64,000 nt of DNA from Stomoxys calcitrans (GCF_963082655.1 NC_081552.1:123480458-123544457); one strand, 5' to 3'; shown: positions 1 through 11,363, numbered from the stretch's first letter. Notes: generated by a model from the sequence alone, not told the origin. Translations and numbers: made by a program.

Positions 1-142
1 CGGACATGGCTAGATCGACATAAAATGTCACGACGATCAAGAATATATATACTTTATGGGGTCTCAGACGAATATTTCGAGTAGTTACAAACAGAATGAC
101 GAAATTAGTATACCCCCCATCTTATGGTGGAGGGTATAATAA
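1..142 (+). mobile_element. Family A Helentron/DINE-like element, 3' end, clipped by the window edge
   Basis: The window opens inside the 3' part of a family A element. It shows the end of the GGAC microsatellite, the conserved core AATATATATACTTTATGG, and the terminal ATGGTGGAGGGTATAA. The same block closes every complete plus-strand copy, for example those ending at 43061, 51557 and 53204. The 5' part lies outside the window. Membership of the family is read directly from the sequence. Assignment to Helentron/DINE-1 or mini-me type elements is inference from the GTCY microsatellite, the core, the subterminal inverted repeats and the lack of target duplications. Confidence 0.85.
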
Positions 143-182
143 TGCCCTTCAACTAAATATATTTTGTATAAATTTATTGCAG

Positions 183-248
183 AATCCATGGTGGTAGGTT
201 CTCAAGATTCGGCCCGGCCGAACTTAGAACGCTTTTACTTGTTTTTTC
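183..248 (-). mobile_element. Family A element, 5' end fragment
   Basis: A 66-bp piece carrying the reverse complement of the family A 5' terminus: CCATGGTGG, the palindrome TTCGGCCCGGCCGAACTTAG and the TTTTACTTGTT end. It lies 40 bp beyond a plus-strand 3' end, so the two together look like the ends of a rearranged or deleted inverted pair. No body sequence is present. Confidence 0.75.
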
Positions 249-351
249 ATAACCACAATCTACTGACAAATTTCCTTGGTGCACCTTTAGTAATAAGAAA
301 ATACTTATGGTACTAGAGTTTATTGAGAACAAGAAAACATATTAATATGTT

Positions 352-918
352 ACTCTCCCCAAAATAACAGGACTATACGGCGGATGACTCATCAAATCGG
401 TGTTTTGAGTACTCAAAAATGCAGTTATTTGAGCCGATGTGTAAGACCTCGCATTGTGGTGGTGAAGAGTGATCCGTCTTCGGCGGTTGGTTTTCCTGAT
501 TTCTTGGAAAACAGATGGTTGTGTGCCACTCAGAATTGACTGTTCGGCATTGTTCTAGTGGTACAATTGCGACATGCCCAATTTAGCCGAAAAAACAGGT
601 GGCCCTTTGCTTGGAAGTGACTTGTGCGAGAGCAACTTTTGTTGTATTTGGCTCATCTTGAAACACTCATACAGTCGACTGCTGTTTACTTTCGGGCTCA
701 TACGCGTAAATCCACGATTCATCACCTGTCACGATGTCATAGACGTGTTTCGAAGCAGCCCGACCGTATTTTTGGGGCATTTTATTCGACCAAACGACAA
801 GACCATTGTTTGGAGCGAATGACAAATTGTGTATCTGTTTATACTTGCAGTTACACTGCTGCCTGCCTTTTTTTGGTACCTCTTTGCAAAATGTGAGGTA
901 GGAGTTTATCTTCTGCAA
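352..918 (-). pseudogene. Degenerate mariner-family transposase
   Basis: The minus strand encodes a decayed mariner transposase. It includes the first catalytic block VTGDESWIYAYEPESKQQST, then an in-frame stop, then VFQDEPNTTKV and a CFFG block. After frame changes comes TNRRRR followed by LHHHNARSYTSAQ and an HPPYSP block. Mariner transposases use a D,D34D triad; here the aspartate expected in the HHDN block reads histidine, and the third aspartate region is lost at the left end. The N-terminal DNA-binding half is not recognisable and no terminal inverted repeats were seen. It is a dead fragment, of a different mariner type from the one at 33153-34089 (SETMAR-like wording around the first motif). 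The family call is firm; the exact ends are approximate. Confidence 0.8.
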
Positions 919-1377
919 TAATAATGGCTTAAATTATGGTGTAAAACAAGGATGTTAACTAATAAGAACAATATATAATTATAGATGTATCGCAAAATTG
1001 AGTGTCATTCCTACACCCATGGAAACTAGTCTGCTGATATCAACAAACACTGTCTGCTGACAGCAAATAATTTTTTTTTTTTACCTTTTTAATGGAACCA
1101 AAATTTTTTTTAACTTCTTAACAAAAATTGAAGCTAATTGCTTCAATTTATATAAATGTTTCCCAAATTTAGGCATACGTTTTTTTGATTTAAAGCCTAA
1201 TATGATGTTGCTAGTTATTTTGGCTGCTGTTATTTAAAATCGAGATAGAATTATCAATTTACAGAAAATGAAAAAGAAAAGTACACTAACTGTTTATACT
1301 AACAAGTTTCTCTGAATGTGAACTTTACGAATTTTTGTTTTCACGAAGAATATAAAATTTTTTGAACGGCGTTGTTT
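919..1377. other. Unassigned AT-rich stretch
   Basis: AT-rich sequence with homopolymer runs (for example a T run near 1069-1081). No coding frame, no recognised repeat end and no RNA gene was seen. Confidence 0.5.
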
Positions 1378-1640
1378 CACATTTTCAGCACGGTTTTGTA
1401 AAGGGCGGATCAACATCTTCTACCCTCATAGAATTTGTGTGCCGCATTCATAAGGGTTTTGTGAAAAACAACAGACAGACGTTATTTATACCGATTTAAA
1501 CAAATACACAATCTCTTTCGGTATTATCTTATTTGACACGATTTGGCGTACTAAACTGTATTAAACGTTTTATTTCATATATGCCATAAGGTATTGTTGT
1601 CATAAAAGACGGCGAACGATGACGCCAATTTTTCTTTCGG
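1378..1640 (+). pseudogene. Reverse transcriptase scrap of a jockey-like LINE
   Basis: Translation in shifting frames gives GFVKGRSTSSTLIEFVCRIH, followed by a block rich in KNNRQT and by LTRFGVLN. These match the RT region between fingers and palm in jockey-type non-LTR retrotransposons, where a GF.KGRST block precedes the first catalytic aspartate. Stops and frameshifts interrupt it and nothing upstream or downstream extends it. It is a short relic; the clade is a guess, but reverse transcriptase origin is fairly secure. Confidence 0.6.
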
Positions 1641-1789
1641 TGTAATGATAAAAGAATTAGGTGCTATAAAAATGCATGTCAACTAAATCCCCTTTATAAA
1701 ACAATGAGCTAAATAGAAGTGTTTAAATCAAAGGTGATTTGTGAAGACTTAATAATGAAAATAACTTTTTACAAATTTGCAAATTGCTA
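1641..1789. other. Unassigned AT-rich spacer
   Basis: No feature recognised between the RT scrap and the SINE. Confidence 0.4.
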
Positions 1790-2100
1790 ATTTTGCCCAT
1801 GAACATTCCACTAAGGAACAGGGGCAAACTTCTCATATATCAATGAGTGCAGTCCGATTCAAGTTTAAGCTCAATGAAAAGGGGCCTCCTTTTTATAGCC
1901 GAGTCCGAATGGCGTGCCGCAGTGCGACACCTCTTCGGAGATAAGTTCTACATGGCATATTACCTCACAAATGTTGCCAGCATTAGGAGGGGAAAGTGTT
2001 TTCACCGCTGAAAATATTTTCTGATGGTCTCGCCAGGATTCGAACCCAGGCGTTCACCGTCATAGGCGGACATTCTAGCCTCTGCGCTACGGTGGCCTCC
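1790..2100 (-). mobile_element. tRNA-derived SINE
   Basis: Read on the minus strand, the element begins at about 2100 with a tRNA-like head. It has an A-box-like TAGCGCAGAGG (2079-2089) and a B-box GGTTCGAATCCTGG (about 2034-2048), the pair that forms an internal RNA polymerase III promoter. A non-tRNA body of about 220 bp follows. The acceptor stem does not pair properly, so this is a SINE head and not a tRNA gene. A short piece of the same body recurs near 62755-62825. It would be mobilised by a partner LINE; none can be named from this sequence. Confidence 0.8.
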
Positions 2101-2439
2101 ACAACAAAACAAATTTGATAAGTCGAATTTGTCATGTTATCTGTTTGTTATCTGCATAACTTTTAACAGAAACATCAGACTTTGACTTATGTTGCGGCAA
2201 AATAAATGCATGCGCGAAAGAAATTATTTTTCAATTGCCAATTCGTCACACTGTACGTGGCCGTGTCTGAGAATTATTTTGTTATCGCTTTCTGAGTTTT
2301 CTTGACAGCAGCGGACTTTATTATCAATTTGGGATTTGCTTCTATCTGCTTTAAATAGAAAAATTCAATCTATTAAACAAATACAATGCCTTTGTAATCT
2401 GTACGTTTAACAACACATACCTTATTATATATTATAAAA
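2101..2439. other. Unassigned spacer
   Basis: AT-rich DNA between the SINE and an L3 fragment. No coding frame or recognised repeat. Confidence 0.4.
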
Positions 2440-2700
2440 AATCAACTTAAAAAGAAGTGAAAACTGGGGAGCACATATACATAATGGTCAAGCGGATCAC
2501 GAAGGCCCTGAGTGACTCGCTTGTGTCAGCATCTTTTAGAGCCAAACAAAGGGGTAAAAAGCGGCCGCAATGGTGGACCCCAGAACTGGTTGGTCTAAGG
2601 AAGGGCTGCAGAAAGCTCTTCAACCGGGCACCACACGATTGGGATGTCTATAAGGCTGATGTGAAGGAAGTAACAGATCGTACTGAAAAGGAAAGGAATC
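2440..2700 (+). pseudogene. L3 LINE fragment (ORF2 linker between endonuclease and RT)
   Basis: The frame contains VKRITKALSDSL, then WWTPELVGLRKGCRKLFNRA and HDWDVYKADVKE. The same block is found in the longer L3 copy at 13259-13500 and, on the other strand, near 30540. In I/LOA/R1-like LINEs this tryptophan-rich, basic segment lies between the endonuclease and the reverse transcriptase. Both ends are cut off, the right one running directly into family C repeats. Confidence 0.75.
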
Positions 2701-2990
2701 GGCTTGAGCTCTGAAATTTGGGATACAGGCACACCTTAACAGTACATATAAGGCGACGAAAATATTTTTTTGAAATTCATACATTTGCGAATGGAGATAG
2801 AACTCTGAATTTGGGATACAGGTACACATTGAGGTTAAATGCCGGGCAACTAGAAACATTTTTGAAATCCGTACATAAAGGACCTAACACGTTCAAAATG
2901 GTACTTTCTTTACAGATTGAGCTACAGAACTCAAAATTAGGATACCGTTACTCCTTGACAATATATGGTGATTTTCTCCTCCTAGACTAG
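2701..2990 (+). repeat. Family C tandem repeat, about 2.5 monomers
   Basis: Repeating units start with GAGCTCTGAATTTGGGATAC and include GGTAC-type steps and a TTTTTGAAAT..GTACAT block. The monomers are about 110-120 bp and diverged. The same family is seen at 7040-8358, 11364-11760, 26761-27490 and, inverted, at 27911-28600. Confidence 0.75.
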
Positions 2991-3129
2991 GTGATTTTCT
3001 CGCGTTATTTGAGGATGTTGGAAACCAAGCAAGGGGTCTGATTGTTTTTGACTTGGCAAAATTCAGGCTTATCTTTGTCTTCCTTCATCTCAAATGTGGA
3101 CACAAACTTCCCCGCGGTGTCATTGGGGT

Positions 3130-4640
3130 AGCTACCTTTAACATCCGTTGAAGGGAGTGAGCTAAAATGTGCCACGAGCTCTATAGAACGATAAAAAAGA
3201 TGGGTTGGGGCGTCGGGTTAGTAGCCCATCACCCGGTAAACCTGAAGGAATTAATGTGAAAAACGAAGAAGAAATAAATAGATCCCCCATGTTGGCGGCC
3301 TCCGCAAACGTTTTAAGGACCATGATTTGCGTATCTGCACCTGGAATGTCCGCATTCATTGTTAAGAGTGTGCAGTGTATTCACTGGCGGATGTATTAGA
3401 GAAGTACAAGGCAGACATTACTGCCATACAGGAAGTGCGATGGCTTAGGGAGGGCTCCACAACAACTATAAATAATATATTGGGTTGCCCAAAAAGTAAT
3501 TGCGGATTTTTCATATAGTCGGCGTTGACAAATTTTTTCACAGCTTGTGACTCTGTAATTGCATTCTTTCTTCTGTCAGTTATCAGCTGTTACTTTTAGC
3601 TTGCTTTAGAAAAAAAGTGTAAAAAAAGTATATTTGATTGAAGTTCATTCTAAGTTTTATTAAAAATGCATTTACTTTCTTTTAAAAAATCCGCAATTAC
3701 TTTTTGGGCAACCCAATAGCTGCCATGAGACGAGGCATAGAATTGGCTGTGGGTTTGTGGTTAGTCGGAGAATTAAAAACCTTGTCTCCAGGTTTACTCC
3801 GGTGGATGAAAGGCTAGCCACAATCCGCAAAATGCCAAATTATTCAACATCAGTCTTATTTGCGCCCATGCCCAGACGAAAAACTAGGACGAACAGATCA
3901 AGGATATTTTCTACGCACATCTAGAGAGGGAATGTCACTACTGTCCACCTATGATCGTTCTGGGAGATTTTAATGCGAAAATAGGGAAGGATAATATCTT
4001 TGGCCTAACAGTCGGAAAATTTTGCCTACACGAAGAAACTTCCGATAATGGTTTGAGGCTAATAGACTTCGCCGCGCCAAAGAACATGGTAGTTAGCAGC
4101 ACCAGATTCCTACATCGAAGGATTCACACGACTGTCACCCTATCAAAACACCAGAAACCAAATAGACCATATTATGATAGATGGAAGGCATTCAACCTCC
4201 ATGCTAAATGTACGATAGATCCGAGGGGAGAATATAGATTCGGATCATTACCTTGTTGCACCAAAGGTTCGCACCTGTCATAGTGTGGCGAGAAACGTAC
4301 AATCTGACACTGCACGGAAGCTGGACATTGAAAAGCTGCAAACACAACAGATGGCAACGGCATACTCCACTCGACTGAAAAGGAGGGAGGAAAAACGTCT
4401 ATTCCGCAGAAAGAAAAAGGAAATGGAAAGGTGTGAGTGTGAGCGAATTGAAATGTACAAGAGTCAGAATGAAGTCCGGAAATTCCACGAAAGACTTAAA
4501 CATCAAACCGATGGCTTTGGTGCAGGCACATGCTCCTGCAGAGACGCAGAAGGAAATCTGGAAACTGACACAGATAATGTGGTGGAGATATGGATAGAAT
4601 ATTTTACCCAACTGCTAGTGTCCGACGATGCACAGTGTTT
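3130..4640 (+). pseudogene. L1 (RTE-like LINE) copy, endonuclease to start of RT, interrupted by a MITE
   Basis: This is the 5' half of the LINE found nearly complete at 8369-11353. Recognisable blocks are an endonuclease start with CTWNV, SLADVLEKYKADITAIQEVRW, CGFVVSRRIK, MIVLGDFNAKIGKDN (from 3951), GLRLIDFAAPKNMVVSST, then QSDTARKLDIEKLQ and a basic RREEKRLFRRKKKEMER block, ending near LLVSDD at about 4635. Compared with the minus-strand copy it lacks the segment between STRL and RREEKR and all of the RT core. It has several frameshifts. A mariner-derived MITE (3480-3716) splits the endonuclease. It cannot be functional. The AP-type endonuclease family is clear; the RTE clade is tentative. 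Confidence 0.8.
3480..3716 (+). mobile_element. 237-bp mariner-derived MITE with TA target duplication
   Basis: The element begins TTGGGTTGCCCAAAAAGTAA and ends in the inverted complement of that sequence, flanked by TA at 3478-3479 and 3717-3718. This is the signature of a Tc1/mariner insertion. Its left part matches the 5' end and its right part the 3' end of the mariner at 33153-34089, so it is an internal-deletion derivative of that family. It carries no coding sequence and is inserted in the L1 endonuclease. Confidence 0.9.
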
Positions 4641-4903
4641 CCAAATCCAAAAATCTAACAGAAATATATCTCTGAAATATATCTTTTGAACGGATAGATA
4701 TATGTACACTTTATATAGTCAATGTTGAGGTGCTTTCCAACAAGTACGCAAAATTTTGAGACTCTAGTGGGTGCAGTTGCAATTTTATATTGCAGTCATT
4801 TATGGACAGTTTGGCTTGATCCTTTTTTTTAAGATAGACCTCGTAAAATTACAAGTTATACAAGTTATCTCGAATGGATTACAAGTTATTGGACTTACAA
4901 CGA

Positions 4904-5791
4904 TTTTTTATACCCACCACCGACGGATGGGGGTATATTCATTTTGTCATTCCGTTTGCAACACATCGAAATATCCATTTCCGACCCTATAAAGTATATA
5001 TATTCTTGATCAGCGTAAAAATCTAAGACGATCTAGTCATGTCCGTCCGTCTGTCTGTTGAAATCACGCTACAGTCTTCAAAAATAGAGATATAGATCGG
5101 TTCAGATTTGGATATAGCTGACATATAGACCGATCCTCCGATTTAGGGTCATACGCCCATAAAAGCTACATATATTATCCGATTTTGCTGAAATTTGGAA
5201 CAGTGCGTTGCCTTAGGCCCTTCGACATCCTTCGTTAATATGGCACAGATTGGTTCAGATTTGGATATAGCTGTCATATAGACCGATCTCTCGATTTTAG
5301 GTTTTGGGGCCATAAAAAGCGCATTTATTGTCCGATGTTGCCGAAATTTGGGACAAAGAGTTAAGTTAAGCCCCTTCACATATTTCTGCAATTTGGTCTA
5401 GATCGATCAAGATTTGCATATAGCTGCCACATAGACCGATCTCTCGATTTAAATTCTTGGCCCCATAAAAGGCGCATTTTTAATCCGATTGCACTGAAAT
5501 TTGACACATTGACTTATGTTATGCTTTTCTACATCCGTGTCGTATATTGTTCAGATCGGTTTATTTTTAGATATAGCTACTAAAAAGGCCAATATTTTGT
5601 TATACACAATTAAACAATGACTTGTACTTATCAGTATTTGGTCCAAATTGGATCATATTTCGATATAACTGCTATGTGACATAAGATTTGCAATTTTCAC
5701 CGAATTTTGATGAAATGTGGTTTACATATATACCCCAGGTGGTGGGTATCCAAAGTTCGGCCCGGCCGAACTTAACGCCTTTTTACTTGTT
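4904..5791 (-). mobile_element. Family B Helentron/DINE-like element
   Basis: On the plus strand it opens with TTTTTTATACCCACCACC and the core AAAGTATATATATTCTTGAT, followed by a short GTCC microsatellite. Three to four diverged monomers containing GATATAGCTG..ATATAGACCGATC come next, and it closes with GGTGGTGGGTAT, the palindrome TTCGGCCCGGCCGAACTTAA and TTTTTACTTGTT. The transposon therefore lies on the minus strand, both ends present. It has no coding capacity and would depend on an autonomous Helentron in trans if the class assignment is right. Confidence 0.85.
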
Positions 5792-7039
5792 TTTTTTTTA
5801 AATTTTTTGTTAAGGTAACTTCGGTGTTTCTGAAATAATGAAACTGTTTGTAAACCGATTTAAAAGCATAGCTAGAAAGGCTACAAACTCTCTTTAAAAA
5901 AAATTGTGCAAATTATCCCTTCCTATTAAAAGTTATTCGCTTCAGAATCTAAAATTTTCAAAAAAATCAGAATTTAGCATTTTTTGCAAAAAAAAAGTAA
6001 CATCGTTGTTTCTTTCATTATTTTTTTTTTCTTCCACTAGGTATTATTTTCTTTTGAATGTTTTAAAGAGGATTAAATTTTGATGCCATCAATGCTGCGG
6101 ATGTCTCGATTTGACCAACTAATGTATATGTTGCGGCGTCTCAAAATTGACAGTTTTTGGCCAAAATCCTTCAAATTTCTAAAATCGCACACGATCAATT
6201 CTAAAGTTCTTAACAAGTAGTTTCACATGCCTACTAACAAACTGTTAAAGATTTCTACATCCTAGCTACAAACGTGCAAGAAACAGCTAGTTTACAAAAA
6301 GACTCATTTTAGTGAGGTTCGTATCTTATTTTGGCCAGTTTGAACGCTTTTTGTAACATATTGGTACATGTTTTTTTCTTTAAAGTACCTTTTAGATTTA
6401 TATTCATAATGGCGCTTTCTTTAAAGCGAAGACATTTGTTGACCCATTTTTAATTTATAGATAGATTTCGATTACAAAATTTACAATAATTGTGCTGTAT
6501 ATTGTTTTGAAATCCGGTTCTTCAGTTAAAAGTTATGCGGGTTAAAAATCAAAAATTGTTAACAAAACGTGGTTGTCTTCTGATGTCCATGCAAAGGACG
6601 ACCATACACACAACAACAACAACAAATACAACACATTTTTAAACATTTTTGATTTCTAATCACAACATCCCAGTGGCGAAATTACGTACCGCTCCCAACA
6701 TGCAGGCATATAAATATACATCTTTAAGGAGTTAATCTACCATCCGTCACAACTTCTCAAAATATGCATGCTGTAGAACATATTTTCGACTTTTTTTCCG
6801 TTGAGTGAAAATGCTCTTACACTTACCCACTCAACTTCTCTAAATTGTTGTTTTAATATGCCTGCTTATCGGCTCCAAAAGATGGGATACTCACTGCTCC
6901 TCTATTTCTCAAAATAGGGCAGTAACATACCTCAATTTGAGTTCAAAATGATCCAATGCACATTAATTTTATTATTCTATTTTTCTCTGGATATAAAACC
7001 CACGCGTGATTTACTGACGGACTGATCACTGCCCAGCCT
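5792..7039. other. Long AT-rich stretch without recognisable content
   Basis: No coding frame, RNA gene or known repeat end was found in about 1.2 kb. A CAACAACAACAA microsatellite lies near 6613. The last part, up to the GCTAGAATTATG block near 7048, may be the head of the family C element that follows. Confidence 0.4.
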
Positions 7040-8358
7040 AAACGGCTAAAGCTAGAATTATGAAATATTACACGAATGTTGGTCTTAGGTCGTAGACGCG
7101 GAACAAGATTGGGTTTGGCGATATTCGTTCGTTAAGGTACTAAATGGTACCAATATGGTAAGAAATGGTGCATGTTTGTGCAGTGTGAACGAAAAGTGCT
7201 GGGAGAATGATTTTGCGCTCAATTTAAAAAGATATCGAAAAAATAAGATTTAGTGAACAAAATTTTTCAAAATAGTACCGAAAGTGGGAGAAATAGCACG
7301 TTTAAGGCTGCATCTGATACTATTTTGTACTTTCTTCGTAAATTGAGATAGAGCTCTGAATTTTGAAACTTAAGTACACCATGGCAAACTTAATTGGATG
7401 ATTAGAAGGGTTTTTAGAAATTTGTACATTTTGGTGTTAAAAAAAGTACCAACAATGTACGAATTTGTCTTAAAAGACCACTGCTACACAATTATGATTA
7501 CGAAAAATAAACAATGAAAAAATAGTATTGGTAATGGGAGAAAACATACGTTTAGTATCGCAATTGGTACCATTTGGTACTTCCTTTATAGATGGAGTTT
7601 AAGGTCAAAAATTGGGCAGGTAGTTACAACTATGAAATACATGATGGGTGACTAAATGATCTATTCACAACTCGAACATTTTGATATCATTAGGTACTTT
7701 CTTCGCAAATTGTGCTAGGGGTCTGAAATTTGGCATGTAGGTACAAGTAGGCAAAATATGTTAGATGTCTAAATGATCTCGTTAAAATTCGAACATTTTG
7801 GTACCAAAATTGGTACTACAGGTCTGAAATTTGGCATGTAGGTACAAATAGAAAAAATATTATGGGTGACAAGGTTAGGTTGCAAAGAGGAAGCGAATAT
7901 TCATCAGCCTCATGCCACTATGGACATGCACCTAAACCAGTTATTGGCTTGTTGTGCGTTCTAAATACTAAAAAGTAACCTCGAAAATTAAAATTTAAAT
8001 CAGGAATACCGAGCTCCTTAGAAAATCCTTAATTCAGTAATAGCTACGTCCTCTCAAGATCCGGATTACCCCATAGGATTTTCGCCGTCCTACCGACTGT
8101 TTCGCTATTCCACAGTGCTACATGCGCATTTGTCGCCCACGCCCTTATCTCAAACTGCGTAGACCCGAGAGGCTTTGGGTTAACCAAGTTTATTGACGGC
8201 AGTCCTCTGGCTTTCACCGCCAAATCGTCTGCTTATTTATTCCCAACTTACTCCGCTATAGACCGGCACCCAAACGATGCGGATCGTGATGAGTGACAAA
8301 ATGTTCTATTCGTACATACAGGTATCAAAAAGTGCTAAATAGTACAGCGAGCGCGGGG
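7040..8358 (+). repeat. Family C element/array, interrupted by an L2 tail
   Basis: A head containing GCTAGAATTATG (near 7048) is followed by diverged monomers with CTGAAATTTGGCATGTAGGT, ATGGGTGAC and CATTTTGGTACCAAAATTGG. A second head of the same kind sits at 11354. The array is broken by an L2 3' fragment at 7869-8286 and resumes to 8358, where the L1 LINE is inserted. Copies flanking the L2 fragment share GTGACAA, which may be its target duplication. Confidence 0.7.
7869..8286 (-). pseudogene. L2 LINE 3' fragment (RNase H end and 3' UTR)
   Basis: On the minus strand, scattered frames encode IRIVWVP..SGV, then an RGLPSINLV-like segment and ATNAH..LWNSETVGR-like pieces. These match the C-terminal RNase H and tail of L2 at 22365-22700. 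The 3' UTR block (GGTGCATGTCCATA..GGCATG) and a terminal CAACCTAACCTT tail follow, but a stretch of several hundred bases of the C-terminal region is deleted. Inserted into a family C monomer. Confidence 0.75.
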
Positions 8359-8385
8359 AGCTAGAATTTACTTTACTTTAATTGG

Positions 8386-9788
8386 CTATGACAGAATATT
8401 TCTTCCACTAGCCGAACGTAGAATAGCGTTCCAAGCGTCTCGATCTCCTGCGCTCATTCTAAAATCTCTAACACCAAGTTTCGAGGTGTCTCCCACAACT
8501 TTATTTTTCCATCGGGCTTTTGGTCTTCCCGGTTTGCGTGTACCACCGTGTTTGCCTTCAAAAGACTTCTTTGCTGGAGCTTCTTCATCCATTCTAACAA
8601 CATGACCTAGCCAACACAGCCGTTGTATTTTGATGTGTGTAACTATGCTATCGTCGTCATACAGCTCGTGGTTCATACGTCGCCTATATTCTCCGTTAAC
8701 GCAAACTCTCTCTCTCTCTCTCAAATACTCCAAGCACTGCCTCATCTGCTTTCACAAGTACCCATGCTTCAGAACCATATAACAGCACGGGTAGTATCAG
8801 TGTCTTGTAAAGTGTAGTCTTCGTCTGTCGAGAGATGGCCTTGTTTCTAAACTGCTTACTTAGTCCAAAGTAGCATCTGTTTACCAGTATTATTCTTCGC
8901 TTTATCTCAAAACTGGTGTCATTCGTTTCGGTTGCGGCGGTGCCGAGGTAGATAAAGTTACTGACTATCTCAAAGTTGTGGTTCCCATCTTTCTCCATTT
9001 TCTTTATCTGCTCGGTTGTACAAGGCTTTTTGGGAGTGGAAACCATCCATTTCGTCTTATCTCCATTTACTGCCAGACCCATTTTCACTGACTCCCTTTC
9101 GAATCTTTCAAAGGCTGCAGTTAGTACTTCCGGTGACCGACCTATGATATCGATATCGTCGGCATAGGCAAGTAGCATGTGCTCTCTTGTGATTAGTGCG
9201 CCATATCTATTCACTTCTGTATCTCATATAATCTTCTCCAGCAGGATATTAAAGAGATCACACGAGAGGCTGTCTCCTTGTCTAAAACCTCGTTTGGTAT
9301 TAAATGGTTCGGAGAGATTCTTTCCTATTCTTACTGAGGAACGCGTATCAGCAAGTGTCATCCTGCAGAGTCTTATTAATTTTGCAGGGATACCAAACTC
9401 AGACATGACTTGAAATACCTTTGAACGGAGAGGGGTATCGAAGGCGGCTTTGTAGTCAACGAAGAGTTGGTAGGTGTTGATTTGTCTATCTCGGGCCTAT
9501 GCTGAGGTTCCAATCATCGTGTATGCGTTCCTCTAGCCAGATTGCGCAGATAAGCTGATGCATATGCCTTATCAGCGTGTCGCCTCCGGTCTTAAATAGT
9601 TCAGCGGGTAACCCGTCGGCTCCTGCTGCCTTGTTGTTCGTAAGTCGGGTCACTGCTACTTGGACCTCATTCTGACTAGGAGGTAAACATTCTATACCAT
9701 TATCAGGGATTGGTTCTGCGGTATCCTCTTCGGCGCCAACATCGGACACTAGCAGTTGGGTAAAATGTTCTTTCCATATCCTCAGCAT
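8386..9788 (-). pseudogene. L1 reverse transcriptase and C-terminal domain
   Basis: Frames in order on the minus strand are these. 9788-9486 has FTQLLVSD and NNKAAGADGLPAELFKTGGD (RT fingers). 9406-9224 has the motif-B-like GFRQGDSLSCDLFN. 9214-8696 has LLAYADDIDIIGRS with the catalytic YADD at about 9155-9166, then FIYLGTAATETND and LYGSEAW. 8745-8386 has IQRLCWLGHVVRMDE, GRPKARWK and the terminal SGRNILS. This is the RT of an RTE/CR1-related LINE with the usual basic C-terminal tail. At least three frame breaks make it inactive, including a run of CTCTCTCTCT near 8708 where two frames meet, a likely slippage site. Confidence 0.85.
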
Positions 9789-9878
9789 GTTATCTGTATC
9801 AGTTACCAGATTTCCTTCTTTGTCTCTGCAGGAGGATGTGCCTGCACCAAAGCCATCGGTTTGGTGTTTAATTCTTTG

Positions 9879-11285
9879 TTAGAATTTCCGGACTTCATTC
9901 TGACTCCTGTACATCTCAATTCGCTCGCACTCACGTCTTTCCATTTCCTTTTTCTTTCTGCGGAATAGACGTTTCTCCTCTCTCCTTTTCTCCCGATACC
10001 TCTCCTTCATCTGGGGCGTTGCTACTGATTGCAGGGTTGCTCTATATGCCGCATTCTTGGCTTCAGTAGCATCTCGACATTCTTGGTCGTACCATGGGTT
10101 TTTTGGAGGGGTCTTTCGGTACCCAAGTACGGATTTCGCGTCATTTTCCATGGAGTGGGCAATAGTTTGCCACTGCTCCATTATATCATCGGAACAAGGA
10201 GTGCTTTCATCAAGCAGTTCGGTCAGACGAGTGGAGTATGCCGCTGCCATTTGTTGTGGCTGCAGCTTTTCAATGTCCAGCTTTCGTGCAGTGTCAGATC
10301 GTACTTTCCTCGCCATGTTCAAACGGGTGCGAACCTTTGCTGCAACAAGGTAATGATCCGAATCTATATTCGCTCCACGGATCGATCGTACATCTAACAC
10401 GCTGGATGAATGCCTTCCATCTATTACAACGTGATCAATTTGGTTTCTCGTGTTTTGATCGGGTGACAGCCATGTGGCTTTGTGGATATTTTTATGTTGA
10501 AATCTGGTGCTACTAACTACCATGTTTTTTGCCGCGGCGAAATCTATCAGCCTCAACCCATTTCTGGACGTTATCTCGTGGAGGCTAAACTTTCCGACTG
10601 TTGGACCAAAAATTTCTTCCTTCCCTATTTTCGCATTAAAATCTCCCAGAACGATTTTAATATCATGGGCGGGGCAGTGGTCATATTCCCTCTCGAGGCG
10701 CTCGTAGAAAATATCCTTGGTCTACTCGTCTTTGTCTTCCGTCGGGGCATGGGCACAAATAAGACTGATGTTGAAGAATTTGGCTTTTATGCGGATTGTG
10801 GCTACCCTCTTATCCACCGGAGTAAAGCTGGAGACTAGGTGTTTCAGTCTTCGACTTACCACAAATCCGCAGCCAAATTCATGCCTCGTGTTATGGCAGC
10901 TATAGTATAGTTCGTCACCATTTGGTGTTGTAGTGACGCCATTCCCAGTCCATCGCACTTCCTGTAAGGCGGTTATGTCTGCCTTGTACTTCTCTAATAC
11001 ATCCGCCAGCGCGTATACTGCACCTTCTCTATAAAGAGTGCGGACATTCCAGGTGCAGAGCCGCAAATCATGGTCCTTTTTTTCGTTTGCGTGGGTCGTC
11101 AACGTTGGGGGGTCCGTTTTTACTATTCCTTTGTTTTCCATAGTAGTTCTGTTTTCCGGGGGCGGGTTACTGGCCCAGCGCCCCAACCGCATGGGTTTGT
11201 GGGATTGCATGTATCCCTCGTTGTGGCGAGCCGCTTGCTCCAAGATCCGACGCTCGCTGCTAGCCGCCCCTAACCTGTTGGCCAT
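9879..11285 (-). pseudogene. L1 endonuclease and linker region
   Basis: From an ATG at 11285 the frame reads a 187-residue piece containing LRLCTWNVRTLYREG (start of the AP-type endonuclease, with the metal-binding Asn), ADITALQEVRW (catalytic Glu), a CGFVVSRR block and SLICAHAPTEDKDE. A frameshift near 10722 separates it from the next frame (10556-9879), which holds GLRLIDFAAAKNMVVSSTRF, NQIDHVVIDGRHSSSV, the SDHYLVAAKVR catalytic His block, NPWYDQECRDA and a basic KRREEKRLFRRKKKEMER segment. This endonuclease would nick the target for target-primed reverse transcription. Apart from the frameshift the catalytic residues look intact, so inactivation is probably recent. Confidence 0.85.
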
Positions 11286-11363
11286 TGGTTATTTGAAGGC
11301 GCCAATAACTCGCCTTGTCAACTCGAGTATCATTGGCACGCAGTATTTAGTCAAGCTAGAATT

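Larger units (their letters stand above)
8369..11353 (-). mobile_element. L1, nearly full-length RTE-like non-LTR retrotransposon
   Basis: About 2,985 bp, bounded by a perfect 10-bp direct repeat AGCTAGAATT (8359-8368 and 11354-11363) that reads as its target-site duplication. On the minus strand the order is a 5' leader, endonuclease, linker, RT and C-terminal domain, ending in a short AAAGTAAAGTA tail, as expected for a single-ORF RTE-type LINE of about 3 kb. Frameshifts and stops break the frame into at least six pieces. The site is inside a family C element. A 5'-half copy lies at 3130-4640. Confidence 0.85.

Noticed and set aside
574..896. Plus-strand frames of 82 and 90 codons
   Set aside because: They are antisense shadows of the mariner pseudogene on the minus strand.
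2025..2100. tRNA-like sequence with A and B boxes
   Set aside because: The acceptor stem does not pair and it continues into a SINE body that recurs elsewhere in the window; it is a tRNA-derived SINE head, not a tRNA gene.
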